From Alligator mississippiensis (Eukaryota; Chordata; Crocodylia; Alligatoridae): a stretch of DNA of 64,000 nt. Positions within the stretch are counted from its first letter, which is position 1; the number at the start of each line of letters is the position of its first letter. This document shows, piece by piece, positions 61,266 to 64,000 of this stretch. Location: the NCBI RefSeq assembly GCF_030867095.1, contig NC_081828.1, positions 214,365,978-214,429,977 of the forward strand. The letters run 5' to 3'. The notes beneath the pieces were generated by a model. It ran no database searches. It saw only the letters and a list, made by a program, of their open reading frames with translations, and was not told the DNA's origin. The position numbers and the translations under genes were made by a program.

Positions 61266-63962
61266 CAGGTACCCCTCCTATTGCACTTGCCCCACTGGAC
61301 AGCCAAGAGGAAAATAATTATGGGGTCAGCAGGTAAGGGATCTAGGTGAGATGGGCACTGCCCTACAAGAGAAGGTCTCTTGGGTTTCGGCCTCTGCTCC
61401 TAGGTTGTTTCTGCCTCGTGCATTTAAAGACCAGGAGTTAAAATGGAGAGACTGCAGGGAGGCATAGCTGCTATCCCAGTGGGGATCCAGCATCGCCCCC
61501 CTTCAAGGTTGTGGAGGGGGAAGGAGGATCTACCTCCCATATAAGTGGCACCACACGCTGTTCACGCTAGGTGCATAAGCGCTACTTGCCTGCCTAAAGG
61601 AAAGCCAGATGCGGGCCCCGAGGCTGGATCACCACCAGGGTTACAATGAAGTGGGAAGTGAGGAAACAAGCCAATATTTTGTTTCCAACGTTTCCAGTAT
61701 TTTCCCCATAGGCAAAGTCTGCCTCGCTGACGCCCTGACACCTCCTTCTTACATGGGAACGACTTTTTGCTGCCCTCCAGCACTTGGCTGCTCCTTCGTG
61801 GTGCTCATGGAGATATCAGCCAGTGGATGCCAAGGGCTTCCCTGTCTCTTGCAGCTTTCTGGGATGGTATCCATCTGAGCTTGGTGCCGGGCCAACATTT
61901 AATCGCTCCGATTGCCAAGCTATCTGTCTCTGTGTCATCACAAATCCTTTTAACATGGTTCCTGCCTCCTCCCTGCCCCCAGGAAAAATATGTTCTGGGC
62001 TCAGAAACTTGACCCATAACCTGATTTATTGCTGTTTGGTCCAATGGCGAGAGCATCTAAAGAGCGTTAAGGATCATCATTTCTGTCCCTTGCATGTCTC
62101 GACCTTGAGTACTACTGGGGCTCCTTGAAGGCAGCCGAAGCAGAGGGGCCAAGGGTTGAATGGCAGCATGGGGACCAAGCTACCCCCTCTACTCCTAGGG
62201 GTCAGGGTGAAGAAGGCGGCACGGCTCCAACTTGGTGGATAAGTGGAAGTCTTGAGCTCTTGTGGGTTAGCTCCGCTTAAAAAGGGACGGGTTAATCCAA
62301 CCTCTCCAAGGATCCAGCTCTAGGTGCTCAGGTGACCTAATGCCCATGCTCTCCCTTAGCCCATCCTGCTTCCAACTCTCTCACGGGCAAACATTCAACC
62401 GTCTCCTACTTACAAATCGTTTTGCTTCTGGGTCAAGACTGAACAGGTCCGGTCAGCCTGGTTCTCGTTTGCATTTTGGCTGCCTGGTTTCCATACAGCC
62501 TAGTTTGCTATCATGGAAATAGGACCTGAGCCCTTCTATGCTGAGCTATTCCCATCATGGGGGGTTTCTCAGCTGTCTCCGCAGAAGAGGAAAAACAGCA
62601 ATACTCCTGCATTGAGCTACGAGGCCCTTTCATTTCGGTTCAGCGAGGAAATGGCTGTGTGCTGTTAAAAAGCCTGATCTTGCTGAAGGCCAAACTCATG
62701 CAAGCAAAATGGTCTTCTGGGAAAACCTCAGGGAAAACTTGTTGCCCCGCATGCCCAGGTGCTGCTCCCTTGACTCCAGGAGGCTAATCATTATCTGAGG
62801 AAGCACAGTCCCCATCCGATGCTACAGATTAGGATTAAGTAGGAGGATCTAGTCTGTAGGTAATGAATGCCTCTCTGAGCAAATGCTCCCAAGTGGGGAG
62901 ACTCCCATTAGAATAGCTGGGACTTCATAGCGACGTGGAAGTTCATCCCCTTCCTTTGGGAAATCACCCCGATCCGGCCCTGGTGCATGGAGAGTTTGGC
63001 TTGGTCATTTTTCTGTGACCTGAAATCTTGCCTGAGAGATTTATCAGCCAATCCCCAAGCTGACTCACTCGCGGCATGAAGTGGTTCGTCGATTGGAAGG
63101 AAAGCCTGATTTCCAGAAGCCTGCTTGTCACTACAGCGTTACGTGCTGGGCTGGGCGTGAGACTGCATCCTGCTCGAGCGAGCGCCCTGTTTTGCAAACA
63201 GCCACGTCAACTGCAGACAGGAGCTGATTCCACGCCCTACAGCCCTAAAGGCTTTTTTGAGGCTTTTTTTTTTCCTTTCCCCTTTTAAAAACCAGCCCCC
63301 TGCAAAGCGCACACAATCAGGGGGATATTAAGAACCAGCTAACCCAGCTTTTCCCTGTCTAAAACAGCTGGGCTTGGGTTCCCGTTGAGTTTTGAGCGAG
63401 TTCTTGTTTTCTCTGAACCCACGTGCTAGTAAGAACACATCCCCAGGAAGATGAAAGGACGTGAAGAGACACTCGATCGGATAGGCAGTGATTCAGTTTA
63501 CTGGAGTAAAATGATTAAGTGGGCAGCTCATGCCAGGGAACATGAAGGGAACTGGGATAAGATGCAGTGTTGGAACGAATGAGGTAGGATTAAGGGAGCT
63601 GACAAGACATAGAAGGCCAAGTTCTTCCAAAACAGCTGAAAGGCTTTTGTTTTAATTGGATAGAGAAGTCCTCCAAACCCTATAGCCACGTTATGGATTC
63701 TGGATGTTCCCCGTGTTCAAATGGGGAGAGCCCGAAGCTTGCAAGTCCAGCAGAAATCAGCCGGCTCCGAGGCTGAGCTCTGCAATTCAAGTTTATCTGA
63801 TTTTATGGAATGATGATGAGGTCAAGGCTGCTAATTAGCTGCCATCAAAACAACCAAGCAACCGCTGGTTAATCCCAGGTAAACTGAACCACAAGATGGG
63901 CAAACCAGTCGGACAGGGCTGGTATTTATTACCCAGTCCTGATCCCTCTCTCCCTATCAATC

Positions 63963-63996
63963 AGTCCATCCGTACATCCATCCGTCTATCTATCTA
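63963..63996 (+). repeat. Short (CATC/TATC)n microsatellite at the window edge
   Basis: gtccatccgtacatccatcc followed by gtctatctatctat is a degenerate tetranucleotide repeat. Confidence 0.8.
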
Positions 63997-64000
63997 TGCA

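Larger units (their letters stand above)
51586..64000 (-). other. WNT3A: WNT3A intron 2 (3' part, continues beyond the window)
   Basis: Everything above the exon 3 acceptor is inferred to be intron 2, because exon 2 (the segment with the QHQFRGRRWNC-type block) could not be found on the minus strand up to 64000. The intron is therefore at least 12.4 kb. It is rich in repeats: a TA/TG tract, CR1 pieces, MIR-like and tRNA-derived SINEs, and a 420-bp palindrome, each listed separately. Remaining stretches, for example 61600..63960, look unique with no supportable exon. Confidence 0.75.

Overview
This is a stretch of vertebrate nuclear genome, very probably from a sauropsid and most likely a crocodilian. 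The signs are low coding density, consensus spliceosomal introns, many decayed CR1 LINEs, hAT and Tc1/mariner-type elements, MIR-like and tRNA-derived SINE fragments, and long CA/TA microsatellites. There is no prokaryotic gene organisation. Most open reading frames are chance openings or lie in repeats. The crocodilian call is inferred from repeat flavour and from the bird/amphibian-like WNT3A residues; species is not determined.

The only gene I can support is WNT3A on the minus strand. Its last two coding exons are present: exon 3 (51320..51585) and exon 4 (46456..46935, with the stop codon). Together they encode residues 105 (split codon) to 352, exactly filling the 352-residue length of human WNT3A. 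Intron 3 is 4384 bp. Intron 2 runs from 51586 past the right edge, so exons 1-2 and the promoter are outside the window. The Ser209 lipidation motif, an Asn-Val-Thr glycosylation site and 20 cysteines are intact.

Layout: 1-46 kb is the 3' flank of WNT3A (downstream of the gene in its own orientation), apparently gene-free. It holds a TA-flanked mariner/Tigger-like element (2367..2940), several hAT-like elements (one, at 15604, with a near-perfect 8-bp target duplication), a nested CR1/CR1/hAT block (14.7-17.2 kb), a 39-bp minisatellite that arose inside a CR1 reverse-transcriptase segment (16894..17144), a perfect 21-bp hairpin (13074..13127), related MITE-like inverted-repeat elements (28.7 and 31.2 kb), and a 0.74-kb, 45-bp-period C-rich minisatellite whose minus strand is a tandem array of G-quadruplex motifs (37661..38403). 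Intron 3 holds an hAT MITE with a perfect 8-bp target duplication (47076..47262) and a CR1 fragment. Intron 2 (51.6-64 kb) is dense in repeats: a TA/TG tract with an inverted repeat, a sense CR1 3' end, tRNA-like SINEs on both strands, and a 420-bp palindrome (55986..56405) able to fold in WNT3A pre-mRNA.

I found no undescribed multi-gene system. The most unusual items are structural: the G4 minisatellite, the intronic palindrome, the LINE-born in-frame minisatellite, the perfect hairpin, and a Lys/Pro/Ser-rich peptide frame inside the mariner-like element.
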